A stretch of DNA of 64,000 nucleotides from Rhodoferax sp. TS-BS-61-7 (GCF_002943465.1 NZ_PTQY01000004.1:124001-188000); one strand, 5' to 3'; shown: positions 20,550 to 31,951, counted from the stretch's first letter. Numbers and translations: made by a program. Notes: a model not told the origin generated them from the letters alone.

Positions 20550-20568
20550 GGTGGGCTTTCAAACGATG

Positions 20569-20607
20569 TTGCGCGATTATCGCGCAAGCACTCCAATCAC
20601 CGCGCAA
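20569..20607. promoter_or_regulatory. Three-repeat IclR-type operator between regulator and pobA
   Basis: A perfect palindrome TTGCGCGA-TTA-TCGCGCAA (20569-20587) is followed by a third copy CCGCGCAA (20600-20607), 20 bp from the second repeat. This palindrome plus direct repeat matches the layout known for PcaU and PobR of Acinetobacter. A weak -35/-10 pair for pobA (TTGGCG 20623-20628, TAAGCT 20647-20652, 18-bp spacer) lies just downstream, suitable for activation. Confidence 0.7.
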
Positions 20608-20672
20608 TGGGCGCATGTGCGGTTGGCGCAAACCAGGGGGCAGACCTAAGCTAAGTCCATTCCCTCCACTGA

Positions 20673-21854
<1,182 letters not shown>

Positions 21855-21860
21855 GGGGGA

Positions 21861-21936
21861 TGGTGCGGCTGGCGGGGATCGAACCCACGACCCTTGGCTT
21901 CGGAGGCCAATACTCTATCCACTGAGCTACAGCCGC
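21861..21936 (-). tRNA. tRNA-Arg (anticodon CCG)
   Basis: The leftward strand gives a 76-nt cloverleaf: acceptor stem GCGGCTG/CAGCCGC, D-arm starting TAGCTCAGT, anticodon arm TTGGC-CTCCGAA-GCCAA (CCG, reading CGG Arg codons), T-arm GTGGGTTCGATCCC, discriminator A and an encoded CCA. It lies 6 bp after pobA. TACAAT at 21953-21958 on this strand is a possible -10. Confidence 0.95.
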
Positions 21937-21982
21937 GTCCAGAAGAGTGGGCATTGTAGGTGTTTTCACAGAGGGTGCCCGT

Positions 21983-21988
21983 TATAAT
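21983..21988 (+). promoter_or_regulatory. Candidate -10 element for the cytochrome c gene
   Basis: A perfect TATAAT lies 41 bp upstream of the cytochrome start, in the divergent spacer with the tRNA. No good -35 is seen at 16-18 bp (TGTTTT at best). Confidence 0.45.
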
Positions 21989-22029
21989 CCCGAGCTGTTT
22001 CGAAGCCCCCGACATTTTTGAGGATACCC

Positions 22030-22560
22030 ATGAGCGACAACAGCCACGCCACTGCGCACGATGAGGCCCACACTGGTCCCATCAAGACTCCCAAGCAATT
22101 GCTGCTGGCGGCTTTTTTCTCTTTTGTGATCCCCATCTTCGTGATCATTGGTTTGGTGTACTACGTGACGTCGGACAACAAACCGGCTGCGGGCACCGTG
22201 AACATGGAGAAGTCCACCGCCGAACGCCTGCAGAAAGTCGGCATGGTCGAAATCCGCGATGCCAACCGCGAAATGAAAACCGGCGAGCAGGTCTTCACGG
22301 CCCAGTGCGCGGCCTGCCACGGCGCAGGTTTGGCCGGCGCCCCCAAGTTTGGTGATGCAGGTGCCTGGGGTGCCCGTATCAAGACCGGTTTTGATGCCTT
22401 GCTGAACTCCGCCCTCAAGGGCAAGGGTGCCATGGGTGCCCAAGGCGGCGGTGACCTGGACGACTTTGAAATTGCACGCGCCGTGGTCTACATGGTCAAC
22501 GGCAGCGGCGGCAAGTTTGCGGAACCCAAAAAGGCGGCTGCGCCCGAAGCGGCCAAATAA
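22030..22560 (+). CDS. Membrane-anchored c-type cytochrome (cytochrome c5-like)
   Basis: This 176-residue protein has one N-terminal membrane helix (LLLAAFFSFVIPIFVIIGLVYY written in part; residues about 24-46), then a monohaem domain with CAACH and a downstream Met-containing loop (KGKGAMGAQGG) as probable sixth ligand. An Ala/Lys-rich tail follows. It is probably a periplasm-facing electron carrier in respiration. The start is the ATG at 22030; an upstream TTG is not supported. Confidence 0.85.
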   Translation: MSDNSHATAHDEAHTGPIKTPKQLLLAAFFSFVIPIFVIIGLVYYVTSDNKPAAGTVNMEKSTAERLQKVGMVEIRDANREMKTGEQVFTAQCAACHGAGLAGAPKFGDAGAWGARIKTGFDALLNSALKGKGAMGAQGGGDLDDFEIARAVVYMVNGSGGKFAEPKKAAAPEAAK

Positions 22561-22573
22561 GCCCACCACCCAC

Positions 22574-22592
22574 GGCAGACACAACGTCTGCC
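22574..22592. repeat. Inverted repeat between convergent genes
   Basis: GGCAGAC-ACAAC-GTCTGCC is a perfect 7-bp stem with a 5-nt loop just after the cytochrome stop. There is no T-tract on either side, so terminator function is uncertain. It abuts the dispersed repeat. Confidence 0.5.
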
Positions 22593-22635
22593 CCCCGTGG
22601 ATATTGCGCAAACAGCTATTGATTAGATAGCAAAT
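22591..22635 (-). repeat. Dispersed repeat copy B, overlapping a gene's 3' end
   Basis: Leftward: TTTGCTATCTAATCAATAGC, TGTTTGCGCAATATCCACGG. The last five codons and the TAG stop of the 183-residue hypothetical gene (22616-22635) are repeat sequence. Confidence 0.8.
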
Positions 22636-23167
22636 GGGTTTGCGCCTGTGGGCTCAGGGCGTACCCAAACCGCTGCGGCAGGTCGACCCGGCGCACCGCG
22701 TCCAGCGGCCACAGGCCCTGCTCCAGCACCTGTGCCGCACGCCCGGTGTCCTGCGTATGGACCAGGCCCACACCCAGGTCGGTGACGAGGTAGAGCCAAC
22801 CGTCTTCGTCCAGCAGCGCCTCTTGCACCTGCACCGTCGCGCCCGTGTGGGCTGCCACCGCACCATCGTCGGCCACACGCCAGACCCAGGGCGTGGCCTC
22901 CAGTTCCACAAACACACGCTGCGGGCCGTTCTGAAAAAACCAGCGCCCGCTGGCGTCGGCCGCGTAGTTGCGCTGGATGAAGTCGATCAGTTTCTCGTGC
23001 TGCAGGCGGCTGCCCTTGGCGCCGGGGCGGCCACTGGCAAACGCGCCCTGCGCCTGGGCCGCATCGTCGCGCATGAACCATTGGCCACGTGCGTCCAACC
23101 CGAGCCAGCCATAACAGTCCGGCACGTTGGGCCACTTGGCCATGGCTTGTTTGACGATATCGTCCAT
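22616..23167 (-). CDS. Conserved hypothetical protein (183 aa)
   Basis: I do not recognise a domain with certainty. The protein is soluble, starts MDDIVKQAMAKWPNVPDCYGW, and is rich in Trp and acidic residues, with segments such as LDARGQWFMRDD and GRWFFQNGPQRVFVELEATP that suggest beta-strand structure. Similar proteins occur in Comamonadaceae. Its C-terminal LLSNQ and stop codon come from a dispersed repeat, so the ancestral C-terminus may have differed. It follows the YheT-like gene at 9 bp and is probably cotranscribed with it. Confidence 0.65.
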   Translation of the reverse strand: MDDIVKQAMAKWPNVPDCYGWLGLDARGQWFMRDDAAQAQGAFASGRPGAKGSRLQHEKLIDFIQRNYAADASGRWFFQNGPQRVFVELEATPWVWRVADDGAVAAHTGATVQVQEALLDEDGWLYLVTDLGVGLVHTQDTGRAAQVLEQGLWPLDAVRRVDLPQRFGYALSPQAQTHLLSNQ

Positions 23168-23176
23168 GCGTACCCT

Positions 23177-24172
23177 TCAAGCCAAGTGCCGGGCCAGCCA
23201 GCCGCCCACGGCATCGGGCATGGTGCGGACATGGCCCGGCACCGGCCCGTGCGGAAAACCCACATGGCCGCCATGCGCGGGCTGCCACAGGGTCACGTGT
23301 GCGCCCACCTCGCCCTGCGAGGGCAGGCACCAGGCGGGTACAAAGGGGTCGTTGCGTGCGTTGACCACCAGCGCTGGCACGCGGATGGCGGCCAGGTGTG
23401 GTTTGGCCGACGCGCGGGCCCAGTAGTCCTCGGTGCTTTTGAAGCCATGCAGCGGCGCAGTGAAGATATTGTCGAACTCGTACAGGTCACGCGCGGCCTT
23501 GAGCGCCGCACCGTCGAACAGGCCCGGGTGCTGCTCTAGCTTGCGCAGCGCCTTAGGCACCATGGTGTTGAGGAACATGCGCGTGTAAACCAGCCGGTTG
23601 AAGCCACGGCCAATCGCGTAACCACCCGCAGCCAGGTCGATGGGCGAACACACGGCCGCCACCCCCTGCACCACCTGCGCAGCGCTGTCGCCCATCTCCT
23701 GCGCCCAGCGCAGCAGGGCATTGCCCCCCAGCGACACCCCTACCGCAATGATGGTGCCACGGTGCTTCGCGCGGAACTGCTGCAGTATCCAGCCGATCTC
23801 GGCAAAGTCGCCCGAGTGGTAGGCACGCGGTGCGTGGTTCAGCTCGCCGCTGCAACCACGGAAATGGGGTACGGCGTAGGCCATGCCGCGAGTGTGGGCA
23901 AAGTCGGCAAAGGCTTCGGCATAGTGGCTGCGGGAGCTGCCTTCCAGGCCGTGGAACAGCACCAGCAAGGGGCGCTCCTCCTTGAGCGACGTCGACGGCG
24001 GCGGAGCGTGGGGGCTAGTCAGCCAGTCCACGTCCACAAAATCCGCGTCAGGCGTAGCCCAGCGTTCGCGCCGGTACTGTGGGTGCGGGCCGAACACGCG
24101 GCGCGAGTACAACGCCGGCCAGATGGTCTGCAGGTTGCCACCGGGCAACCAGCGGGGCGCTACATAATTCAT
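23177..24172 (-). CDS. YheT-family alpha/beta hydrolase
   Basis: The 331-residue hydrolase shows LLVLFHGLEGSSRSHYAEAF (oxyanion region), HFRGCSGELN, the nucleophile elbow GVSLGGNALL, NARNDPFVP (Asp) and a C-terminal HGGHVGF (His), giving a Ser-Asp-His triad. The natural substrate is unknown; the family includes medium-chain esterases. The start at 24172 (MNYVAPRWLPGGNLQ) fits relatives, but that ATG lies within the dispersed repeat. An alternative TTG at 24220 overlaps the upstream stop (TTGA) with AGGTG 5 nt before it and would add 16 residues. Confidence 0.85.
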   Translation of the reverse strand: MNYVAPRWLPGGNLQTIWPALYSRRVFGPHPQYRRERWATPDADFVDVDWLTSPHAPPPSTSLKEERPLLVLFHGLEGSSRSHYAEAFADFAHTRGMAYAVPHFRGCSGELNHAPRAYHSGDFAEIGWILQQFRAKHRGTIIAVGVSLGGNALLRWAQEMGDSAAQVVQGVAAVCSPIDLAAGGYAIGRGFNRLVYTRMFLNTMVPKALRKLEQHPGLFDGAALKAARDLYEFDNIFTAPLHGFKSTEDYWARASAKPHLAAIRVPALVVNARNDPFVPAWCLPSQGEVGAHVTLWQPAHGGHVGFPHGPVPGHVRTMPDAVGGWLARHLA

Positions 24173-24207
24173 AGCTGCTTGCGAAGATTCCACGCGGGCT
24201 AGTGGCA
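24159..24207 (+). repeat. Dispersed repeat copy F, at a gene start
   Basis: Rightward: TAATTCATAGCTGCTTGCGA, then AGATTCCACGCGGGCTAGTGG. It spans the predicted start codon of the YheT-like gene and the spacer to the NTF2-like gene. Confidence 0.7.
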
Positions 24208-24216
24208 CTTTTTGCT

Positions 24217-24672
24217 TCAATGCAGCACCTGGGGCGTCTGCTGGGTGTGGGCCACATCTTCGGCCGTGCCGGGGCTGGCGTGGTGCACCACCAGGCGCCA
24301 GCCTTGCGGGGTCTTGTGGTACACGTTGGTGGCCAACACATGGGCCTTGGCCGGGCCTTCGGGGGTCATCACCTCCACCCGCTCCAGCACATGGTGCACC
24401 GCGCTGGCCAGCGAGTCGACGCGCCGAATTTGCTCGGCCTGCACATGCACCGCACCGCCGTGCGCAAACAGCGCATCAAACGCGGCGCGGATGGCGCCCA
24501 TGCCCACCACACGCGGGCCGCCGGGGTGGATGCAGGCAATCTCGTCCTCATCGGCCCAGCAGGCCATGAGCTTTTCGATGTCGCCGGTCTGCAGCGCCTC
24601 GTAAAACGCGGCTTCGACTTCGTCGGGGGTGCCGCCCAAGGCGGCATGCAGTGTGGCTTTGTGTCGGGGCAT
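24217..24672 (-). CDS. NTF2/SnoaL-like domain protein
   Basis: This is a 151-residue cone-shaped-fold protein with the SnoaL/DUF4440 pattern: EVEAAFYEALQTGDIEKLMACWADEDE, HPGGPRVVGMGAIRAAFDAL and a C-terminal GWRLVVHHASPG. The function is unknown; the family includes ketosteroid-isomerase-like proteins and stress-associated proteins. GGGAGAG about 8 nt upstream of the ATG fixes the start. Confidence 0.8.
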   Translation of the reverse strand: MPRHKATLHAALGGTPDEVEAAFYEALQTGDIEKLMACWADEDEIACIHPGGPRVVGMGAIRAAFDALFAHGGAVHVQAEQIRRVDSLASAVHHVLERVEVMTPEGPAKAHVLATNVYHKTPQGWRLVVHHASPGTAEDVAHTQQTPQVLH

Positions 24673-24691
24673 GGCGCAATTCTCTCCCAAC

Positions 24692-25432
24692 TCAGGGGGC
24701 GAGCCAGGCGCGTACGGTCTCTTGCACCGTGGCCTCGCGGGTGCGGCGCGCCAGTTCGGGTGGGGCAATGTGCACACCGGGCGGCATGGCACGCAAGGCC
24801 TCATCCACCAGCGCAGCCAGGTCTGCCGCGCGCGGCGGCATTTCGTTGCTGGGCACCATGTAGGCAAAGATGGACAGCATGCGGTGGGCCAGCCACTCCA
24901 GCACATTGGCATGTGGGGGCGCCTGGGGCGTGACGGCGGGGCGCACCAGCAGCAGGCGCTGAAAACCCATGCTGGCCACGGCGTGTTCGTCCAGGTTGGC
25001 CAAGCCCGCTTTCAGGGCCTGCGGCAGGCGGCCCTGTTCATGCGGCACCACCACGGCCAGGGTGTGCACACCACAACGCAGCATCCAGGCGGCCAGTGCG
25101 GGCAACTGCGCGGGTTGTGGCGTCCACAAGGCGCGCTCACGGTCGTTGTACAGATTGGGCGCGTCAAACACGATGACGCCCACCGTGGCGGGCTGCAGTG
25201 GCCAGGCGCTGGGGTCGTCCGAGGGCACACGGACCATTTCGACCCGGTCCAGCGCAGGGGTCATGTCCTCCTGCGCCAGCACCCGCAGCTGGCGGTAGTG
25301 GTGGCCGCCGACCAGGCGCCGCAGCACCTCGGCCCCCAGCGTGCCTGCGGCTCCCGCGATCAACGCCACGGGCAGGGGTGCTGGGGGCGCGGGGCCGCGC
25401 TGGGCGGCTTGCAGGGCGTTGAGTAGGGTCAT
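24692..25432 (-). CDS. NAD(P)-binding Rossmann-like protein, function unknown
   Basis: The 246-residue protein opens with VALIAGAAGTLGAEVLRRLVGG, an epimerase/SDR-type dinucleotide loop (G-x2-G-x-L-G), but the usual YxxxK catalytic pair is not evident. It is therefore probably a divergent atypical SDR. The start at 25432 (MTLLNALQAAQRG) is the first ATG close to conserved sequence and has no clear Shine-Dalgarno. It ends 19 bp before the NTF2-like gene and probably forms an operon with it, the hydrolase and the 183-residue gene. Confidence 0.65.
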   Translation of the reverse strand: MTLLNALQAAQRGPAPPAPLPVALIAGAAGTLGAEVLRRLVGGHHYRQLRVLAQEDMTPALDRVEMVRVPSDDPSAWPLQPATVGVIVFDAPNLYNDRERALWTPQPAQLPALAAWMLRCGVHTLAVVVPHEQGRLPQALKAGLANLDEHAVASMGFQRLLLVRPAVTPQAPPHANVLEWLAHRMLSIFAYMVPSNEMPPRAADLAALVDEALRAMPPGVHIAPPELARRTREATVQETVRAWLAP

Positions 25433-25457
25433 GGTGGTGCAGGTGGGTGGCGCTCTA

Positions 25458-25487
25458 TATAGTACGGGCTGTTGCATTAGCAGGAGG
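25458..25487 (+). promoter_or_regulatory. lemA -10 element and strong ribosome binding site
   Basis: TATAGT (25458-25463) is a near-consensus -10, and AGGAGG (25482-25487) is a perfect Shine-Dalgarno 5 nt before the lemA ATG. No clear -35 was found. Confidence 0.5.
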
Positions 25488-25492
25488 TTCCC

Positions 25493-26101
25493 ATGCGTTT
25501 GTCTTCTTTTCGGCCCTGGGCGTGGTTGGTGGCGGCTTTGACCACTGCGCTGTTGAGCGGTTGTGGCTACAACGACTTTCAGCGCCTGGACGAGCAAACC
25601 AAGGCCGCGTGGAGCGAGGTGCTGAACCAGTACCAGCGCCGTGCCGACCTGGTGCCCAACATCGTGGCCACCGTCAAAGGCGAGGCCGCGTTTGAGCAGG
25701 AGACGCTGACCAAGGTGATTGAGGCGCGGGCCAAGGCCACATCGATCCAGGTGACACCGGAGACGCTGAACAACCCCGAGGCGTTTTCCAAGTTCCAGGC
25801 CGCACAAGGCGAGTTGGGCAGTGCGTTAAGCCGCCTGATGGTGGTCAGCGAGCAGTACCCCAACCTGAAAGCCAACCAAGGCTTTAGCGACCTGCGGGTG
25901 CAGCTCGAAGGCACCGAAAACCGCATCACCGTGGCGCGCAACCGCTACATCCAGGCGGTGCAGGAGTACAACGTGCTGGCGCGCAGCTTCCCCAGCAACC
26001 TGACGGCCATGGTGTTTAGCTACGCACCCAAACCTGCGTTTGCGGTGCAGAACGAAGCGGCCATCAGTGCACCACCGGTGGTGGACTTCAATAAGAAGTA
26101 A
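25493..26101 (+). CDS. lemA: LemA-family lipoprotein
   Basis: The 202-residue protein has a lipoprotein signal ending LLSGC (Cys24), then the LemA helical domain with DEQTKAAWSEVLNQYQRRADLVPN and LKANQGFSDLRVQLEGTENR. The function is unknown, but linkage with TPM-domain genes, as here, is widely conserved. It is first of three closely spaced genes. Confidence 0.92.
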   Translation: MRLSSFRPWAWLVAALTTALLSGCGYNDFQRLDEQTKAAWSEVLNQYQRRADLVPNIVATVKGEAAFEQETLTKVIEARAKATSIQVTPETLNNPEAFSKFQAAQGELGSALSRLMVVSEQYPNLKANQGFSDLRVQLEGTENRITVARNRYIQAVQEYNVLARSFPSNLTAMVFSYAPKPAFAVQNEAAISAPPVVDFNKK

Positions 26102-26107
26102 GCCCGC

Positions 26108-27013
26108 ATGCACTTGTTGCTTCGTTGGCGCCAGGGCTGGGTGCTGTGGCTGGTTGGGTTCTTCGCCTTGGCGGTATGCGCGTCTGTCTTGCACGCGCAA
26201 GACCTTCAACCCGTCCCCGCGCTGAGCAGCCATGTCATCGACACCACAGCCACGCTGAGCACCGCGCAGCAGCAGGCGCTGGACAGCAAACTGGTGGCCT
26301 TTGAAGCGGCCACCGGCGCCCAGGTGGTGTTGCTGATGGTGCCGACCACGGCCCCCGAAGACATAACCAGCTACGCCAACCGCGTGGGAAACAGTTGGAA
26401 GATTGGCCGCAAGGACGTAGGCGACGGCCTGATCCTGCTGATCGCCAAAAACGACCGCAAACTACGCATCGAAGTGGCCAAGACGCTGGAAGGTGCCATC
26501 CCCGACCTGATGGCCAAACGCGTGATTGACCAGGCCATTGCGCCCCGCCTGAAAGAAGGCGACTTTGCCGGGGGCATTGACGCCGGGCTGGAGCAAATCA
26601 TGGGGCTGATCCGCGGCGAGGCCTTGCCGGAGCCACAAGCAGCCCACACCGGGTCACAAGCCGGCTTCCAGTGGATGGACTTGGCGGTGTTTTTGTTTTT
26701 TGCGGTGGCGGTGGGTGGCAGCATGGTGCGCCGCGTGCTGGGCACCAAACTGGGGTCACTGGTCACTGGCGGCATCGCCGGTGGCTTGGTGTTGTTTGTC
26801 ACCAGCAGCATGCTTTTGGCGGGCCTGGCTGCCGTGGTCGCCCTTATTTTTACCTTGTTAAGCAGCCTCAACAAATACGGCTCCAACCGACATAACACGG
26901 CCTGGGGTGGCACAAGCTCCGGTGGTGGTTGGAGTTCGGGGTCCGGCGGCGGGGGATTCAGTTCGGGCGGTGGCGGCAATTTTGGAGGCGGTGGTGCCTC
27001 GGGAGGCTGGTGA
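26108..27013 (+). CDS. TPM-domain membrane protein (YgcG family)
   Basis: The 301-residue protein has a signal segment (to about residue 35), an extracytoplasmic TPM domain (about 40-175; HVIDTTATLSTAQQQALDSK, GDGLILLIAKNDRKLRIEV), two membrane segments (about 193-250) and a Gly/Ser-rich tail ending GGGGASGGW. The low-complexity tail is normal for this family. It lies 6 bp after lemA; the pair is thought to act together at the membrane. Confidence 0.88.
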   Translation: MHLLLRWRQGWVLWLVGFFALAVCASVLHAQDLQPVPALSSHVIDTTATLSTAQQQALDSKLVAFEAATGAQVVLLMVPTTAPEDITSYANRVGNSWKIGRKDVGDGLILLIAKNDRKLRIEVAKTLEGAIPDLMAKRVIDQAIAPRLKEGDFAGGIDAGLEQIMGLIRGEALPEPQAAHTGSQAGFQWMDLAVFLFFAVAVGGSMVRRVLGTKLGSLVTGGIAGGLVLFVTSSMLLAGLAAVVALIFTLLSSLNKYGSNRHNTAWGGTSSGGGWSSGSGGGGFSSGGGGNFGGGGASGGW

Positions 27014-27528
27014 TGTTGTCTCGTTTGCAGCGCCTTTTTAAACACCGCTGGATGGAAGACGCTGACCGCGTGTTGTCTGCCGATGTGCTGCAGCGCCTGC
27101 AAGCCCGTGTTGTCGCCAGCGAGGCACAGCACAGTGGAGAAATCCGCATCTGCGTGGAGGCTGGCTTGCCCAACAGCTACCTGCTGCGCCCCGACAACAC
27201 CCCCACCCTCTTGCGCCAGCGCGCGCTGGCCCAGTTTGGCCGCCTGCGCGTATGGGACACCGAAGACAACAATGGTGTGTTGATTTACCTGTGCCTGGCC
27301 GAGCGCGCCATCGAGCTGGTGGCCGACCGTGGCGTGGACCGTGTGGTACCCACGGACCAATGGCAAGGCGTGGTGCAGCAGCTGGCGACAGCGCTGCGTG
27401 CGGGCCAGTACGAACAGGGCTTGGCCCAGTCCATCGACGCGATGTGCGCCGTGCTGACGCAACATTTCGCACTCCAGCCTGGGCAGCACAACCCCAACGA
27501 ACTGCCGGACGCCCCCGTCCTGTCATAA
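27013..27528 (+). CDS. Cytoplasmic TPM-domain protein
   Basis: The 171-residue protein has a single TPM-like domain (HSGEIRICVEAGLP, DNNGVLIYLCLAERAIELVADRGVD) and no signal peptide or clear membrane helix. The start at 27013 overlaps the stop of the preceding TPM gene (TGATG), indicating coupling. It is the third gene of the lemA cluster. Confidence 0.85.
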   Translation: MLSRLQRLFKHRWMEDADRVLSADVLQRLQARVVASEAQHSGEIRICVEAGLPNSYLLRPDNTPTLLRQRALAQFGRLRVWDTEDNNGVLIYLCLAERAIELVADRGVDRVVPTDQWQGVVQQLATALRAGQYEQGLAQSIDAMCAVLTQHFALQPGQHNPNELPDAPVLS

Positions 27529-27547
27529 GCCGGCCCAGAAACGACAA

Positions 27548-27575
27548 AACCGCCCGAAGGCGGTTGTGTCAGGGC
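27548..27575 (-). terminator. Intrinsic terminator of the ATP synthase operon
   Basis: The stem AACCGCC (27548-27554) / GGCGGTT (27559-27565) has a tetraloop, and in the leftward direction is followed by TTTTGTCG. It lies 25 bp after the atpC stop and may also stop lemA-operon transcripts. Confidence 0.75.
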
Positions 27576-27589
27576 AAGCGCAGGGCGCT

Positions 27590-28006
27590 TTATTTCTTGC
27601 GCAGGAACTTGCGTGCTGCCGTGATCTCGGCCGCCATCATGGCGATCTCAGACTGGATCTTCGCAATGTCGATCTCGTTCTTGGCGTTTTTCAACGCCTC
27701 TTCGGCCGCGGCCTTGGCTGCGTTGGCTTTCTCTTCGTCCAGGTCCTTGCCGCGGATGGCCGTGTCAGACAACACGGTCACGCAGTGGGGCTGTACTTCC
27801 AGAATTCCACCGGCCACGAACACAAACTCTTCGCTGCCATCGGCCTTTTCAATGCGCACCGAGCCAGGCTTGATGCGCGTGATCAGGGGCGTGTGGCGGG
27901 GCTTGATGCCCAGCTCGCCAGCCTCACCGGGAAGCGCCACGAAGACGGCTTCACCGGAGAAGATGGACTCTTCTGCACTGACCACATCAACATGAATAGT
28001 GTTCAT
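27590..28006 (-). CDS. atpC: ATP synthase F1 epsilon subunit
   Basis: Epsilon is the central-stalk subunit that couples rotation and inhibits ATP hydrolysis. The 138-residue protein has the N-terminal beta-sandwich ([29 protein letters not shown]) and a C-terminal helical hairpin rich in Ala/Lys. It is last in the operon, separated from atpD by a 51-bp spacer that contains a hairpin. Confidence 0.97.
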   Translation of the reverse strand: MNTIHVDVVSAEESIFSGEAVFVALPGEAGELGIKPRHTPLITRIKPGSVRIEKADGSEEFVFVAGGILEVQPHCVTVLSDTAIRGKDLDEEKANAAKAAAEEALKNAKNEIDIAKIQSEIAMMAAEITAARKFLRKK

Positions 28007-28024
28007 CTTTTTCCTAATCAGTTG

Positions 28025-28048
28025 GGGACAGAGCTAAAGATCTGTCCC
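28025..28048 (-). repeat. REP-like hairpin between atpD and atpC
   Basis: GGGACAGA (28025-28032) and TCTGTCCC (28041-28048) form a perfect 8-bp stem with an 8-nt loop. The arm resembles the GGGGTCAGA arm after pilU. In this position it could modulate atpC expression or mRNA decay. Confidence 0.6.
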
Positions 28049-28057
28049 ACAAAGTCA

Positions 28058-29485
<1,428 letters not shown>

Positions 29486-30370
29486 TTAGCCGCTGATGGC
29501 AGCTGCACCGGACACGATTTCAGACAGCTCTTTGGTAATTGCAGCCTGACGGGTCTTGTTGTAAACGAGCTTGAGCTCGGCAATGACGTTACCGGCATTG
29601 TCTGTGGCGGCCTTCATGGCCACCATGCGTGCAGCGTGTTCAGACGCCATGTTTTCGGCCAACGCCTGGAACACCAGAGCCTCTACATAACGCACGAGCA
29701 ACTCGTCGATGACGGTTTGCGCGTCCGGCTCGTAGATGTAATCCCAAGCGTGGCTGCCACCATCGGCCTTACTGTCGGCTGCCATTTGGTCCGCAGACAG
29801 TGGCAGCAATTGCTCAACCACCGGGTCCTGCTTCATGGTGCTGACAAACTTGTTGTAGCAGACATGCACCGCACTGATCTCACCCGCCACATACGCGTCG
29901 ATCAACACCTTGACAGGCCCAATGAGCTTGTCGAGGTGAGGACGGTCGCCCAGGTGGGTGACGTGGGAAACGACTTGCGCGCCCACACGGTTCAAGAAGC
30001 CCAGACCCTTGCTACCGATGGCAACCGCCTTTGCGGTCTTGCCGGCAGCCTGCGTATCACGCAGTTTGCCGGTGACCTGGCGCAGCAGGTTGGTATTGAG
30101 ACCGCCACACAGGCCCTTGTCCGTGGTCACCACAATCAGACCCACCGCTTTCGCGTCGTTGGTCTTCATGAAGCTGTGCACGTACTCAGGGTTGGCCTGT
30201 CCCAGATTCGTCGCAATGTCCCGGATCTTCGTGCTGTAAGGCCGGGCAGCGCGCATACGCTCCTGCGCCTTGCGCATCTTGGAGACCGAGATCATTTCCA
30301 TGGCCTTGGTGATCTTCTTGGTGTTTTCCACCGATTTGATCTTGGTGCGTAGTTCCTTACCTGCTGCCAT
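29486..30370 (-). CDS. atpG: ATP synthase F1 gamma subunit
   Basis: Gamma is the rotating coiled-coil shaft of F1. The 294-residue protein has conserved N-terminal ([24 protein letters not shown]) and C-terminal ([19 protein letters not shown]) helices. The start is the ATG at 30370 rather than the TTG one codon upstream. Confidence 0.97.
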   Translation of the reverse strand: MAAGKELRTKIKSVENTKKITKAMEMISVSKMRKAQERMRAARPYSTKIRDIATNLGQANPEYVHSFMKTNDAKAVGLIVVTTDKGLCGGLNTNLLRQVTGKLRDTQAAGKTAKAVAIGSKGLGFLNRVGAQVVSHVTHLGDRPHLDKLIGPVKVLIDAYVAGEISAVHVCYNKFVSTMKQDPVVEQLLPLSADQMAADSKADGGSHAWDYIYEPDAQTVIDELLVRYVEALVFQALAENMASEHAARMVAMKAATDNAGNVIAELKLVYNKTRQAAITKELSEIVSGAAAISG

Positions 30371-30397
30371 CAATGGCTCCTTGTGATCAGGTGGAAA

Positions 30398-31951
30398 TCA
30401 AGCAAAGGTTTTCTTGAACGCGGCCACAGCAGCAGTCAATTCAGCCTCGGCATCCTTGTCCAGTGCCTTGGTGTCTTCCACCTTGGCCAACAGGGCTGCG
30501 TGCTTGTCCTTGAGGTAGGCATGAAGGCCGTGCTCGAAAGCCAGGATCTTCTTGACTTCCACGTCGTCCATGAAGCCCTTGTTCACTGCGAACAGCGAGG
30601 CGCTCATGATGCTGATGGACTGGGGGCTGTACTGCTTTTGCTTGAGCAACTCGGTCACGCGGGCACCGCGGTCCAGCTGCTTGCGGGTGGCTTCGTCCAG
30701 GTCGGAAGCGAACTGCGCGAACGCAGCCAGTTCACGGTACTGGGCCAAGTCGTTGCGGATACCGCCGGACTGGCCCTTGACCACTTTGGTCTGCGCAGCA
30801 GAACCCACGCGGGACACCGAGATACCAGCGTTAATCGCAGGACGAACGCCAGCGTTGAACAACGAGGTTTCCAGGAAGATCTGGCCGTCAGTGATCGAGA
30901 TCACGTTGGTAGGCACGAACGCGGACACGTCACCGGCTTGGGTTTCAATGATAGGCAGAGCGGTCAAAGAACCGGTCTTGCCCTTCACGGCGCCCTTGGT
31001 GAAGGCTTCCACGTACTCGGCGTTCACGCGGGCTGCGCGTTCCAGCAGACGGCTGTGGAGATAAAACACGTCGCCGGGGTAGGCTTCGCGACCGGGTGGA
31101 CGGCGCAGCAGCAGGGACACTTGGCGGTAGGCCACGGCTTGTTTGGACAGGTCGTCATACACGATCAGGGCGTCTTCGCCGCGGTCGCGGAAGTACTCAC
31201 CCATGGTGCAACCGGAGTACGCAGACACGTACTGCATGGCAGCCGATTCAGAGGCGGAAGCAGCCACCACAATGGTGTATTCCATGGCGCCAGCTTGTTC
31301 CAGCGCGCGCACCACGTTTTTGATCGAAGAAGCCTTTTGGCCGATCGCAACGTAGACGCAGGTCATGTTCTGACCCTTCTGGTTGATGATGGCGTCGATG
31401 GCCACGGCGGTTTTGCCGGTCTGGCGGTCGCCAATGATCAATTCGCGCTGGCCGCGGCCGACGGGAACCATGGAGTCGATGGACTTCAGGCCGGTCTGCA
31501 TGGGCTGATCCACGGATTTACGGGCGATCACACCAGGTGCCACCTTTTCAATCACGTCGGTCATTTTAGCGTTGATGGGGCCTTTGCCGTCGATGGGCTG
31601 ACCCAGGGCGTTGACCACGCGGCCTTTGAGCTCGGGGCCCACGGGCACTTCCAGAATGCGGCCGGTGCACTTGACCGTGTCGCCTTCGGAGATGTGCTCG
31701 TACTCACCCAAGATCACGGAACCGACCGAGTCACGCTCAAGGTTCAGTGCCAGACCATAGGTGGGCAGGCCGTCGGAGCCAGCGGGGAATTCCAGCATTT
31801 CGCCTTGCATCACGTCAGACAGACCGTGGATGCGGCAGATACCGTCCGTCACCGACACCACGGTGCCTTGGTTACGGATGTCAGTGCTGGCGGACAGGCC
31901 GTCGATACGGCTCTTGATCAATTCAGAAATTTCTGCGGGATTGAGTTGCAT
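30398..31951 (-). CDS. atpA: ATP synthase F1 alpha subunit
   Basis: This is the non-catalytic nucleotide-binding subunit with regulatory sites. The 517-residue protein has P-loop GDRQTGKT and the arginine-finger region [17 protein letters not shown]. Normal length, in the canonical position between atpH and atpG. Confidence 0.98.
   Translation of the reverse strand: MQLNPAEISELIKSRIDGLSASTDIRNQGTVVSVTDGICRIHGLSDVMQGEMLEFPAGSDGLPTYGLALNLERDSVGSVILGEYEHISEGDTVKCTGRILEVPVGPELKGRVVNALGQPIDGKGPINAKMTDVIEKVAPGVIARKSVDQPMQTGLKSIDSMVPVGRGQRELIIGDRQTGKTAVAIDAIINQKGQNMTCVYVAIGQKASSIKNVVRALEQAGAMEYTIVVAASASESAAMQYVSAYSGCTMGEYFRDRGEDALIVYDDLSKQAVAYRQVSLLLRRPPGREAYPGDVFYLHSRLLERAARVNAEYVEAFTKGAVKGKTGSLTALPIIETQAGDVSAFVPTNVISITDGQIFLETSLFNAGVRPAINAGISVSRVGSAAQTKVVKGQSGGIRNDLAQYRELAAFAQFASDLDEATRKQLDRGARVTELLKQKQYSPQSISIMSASLFAVNKGFMDDVEVKKILAFEHGLHAYLKDKHAALLAKVEDTKALDKDAEAELTAAVAAFKKTFA

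Noticed and set aside
26880-27010. Frameshift or assembly error in the Gly/Ser-rich tail of the TPM protein
   Set aside because: Such tails are the rule in YgcG-type proteins and the frame ends properly with a TGATG overlap.
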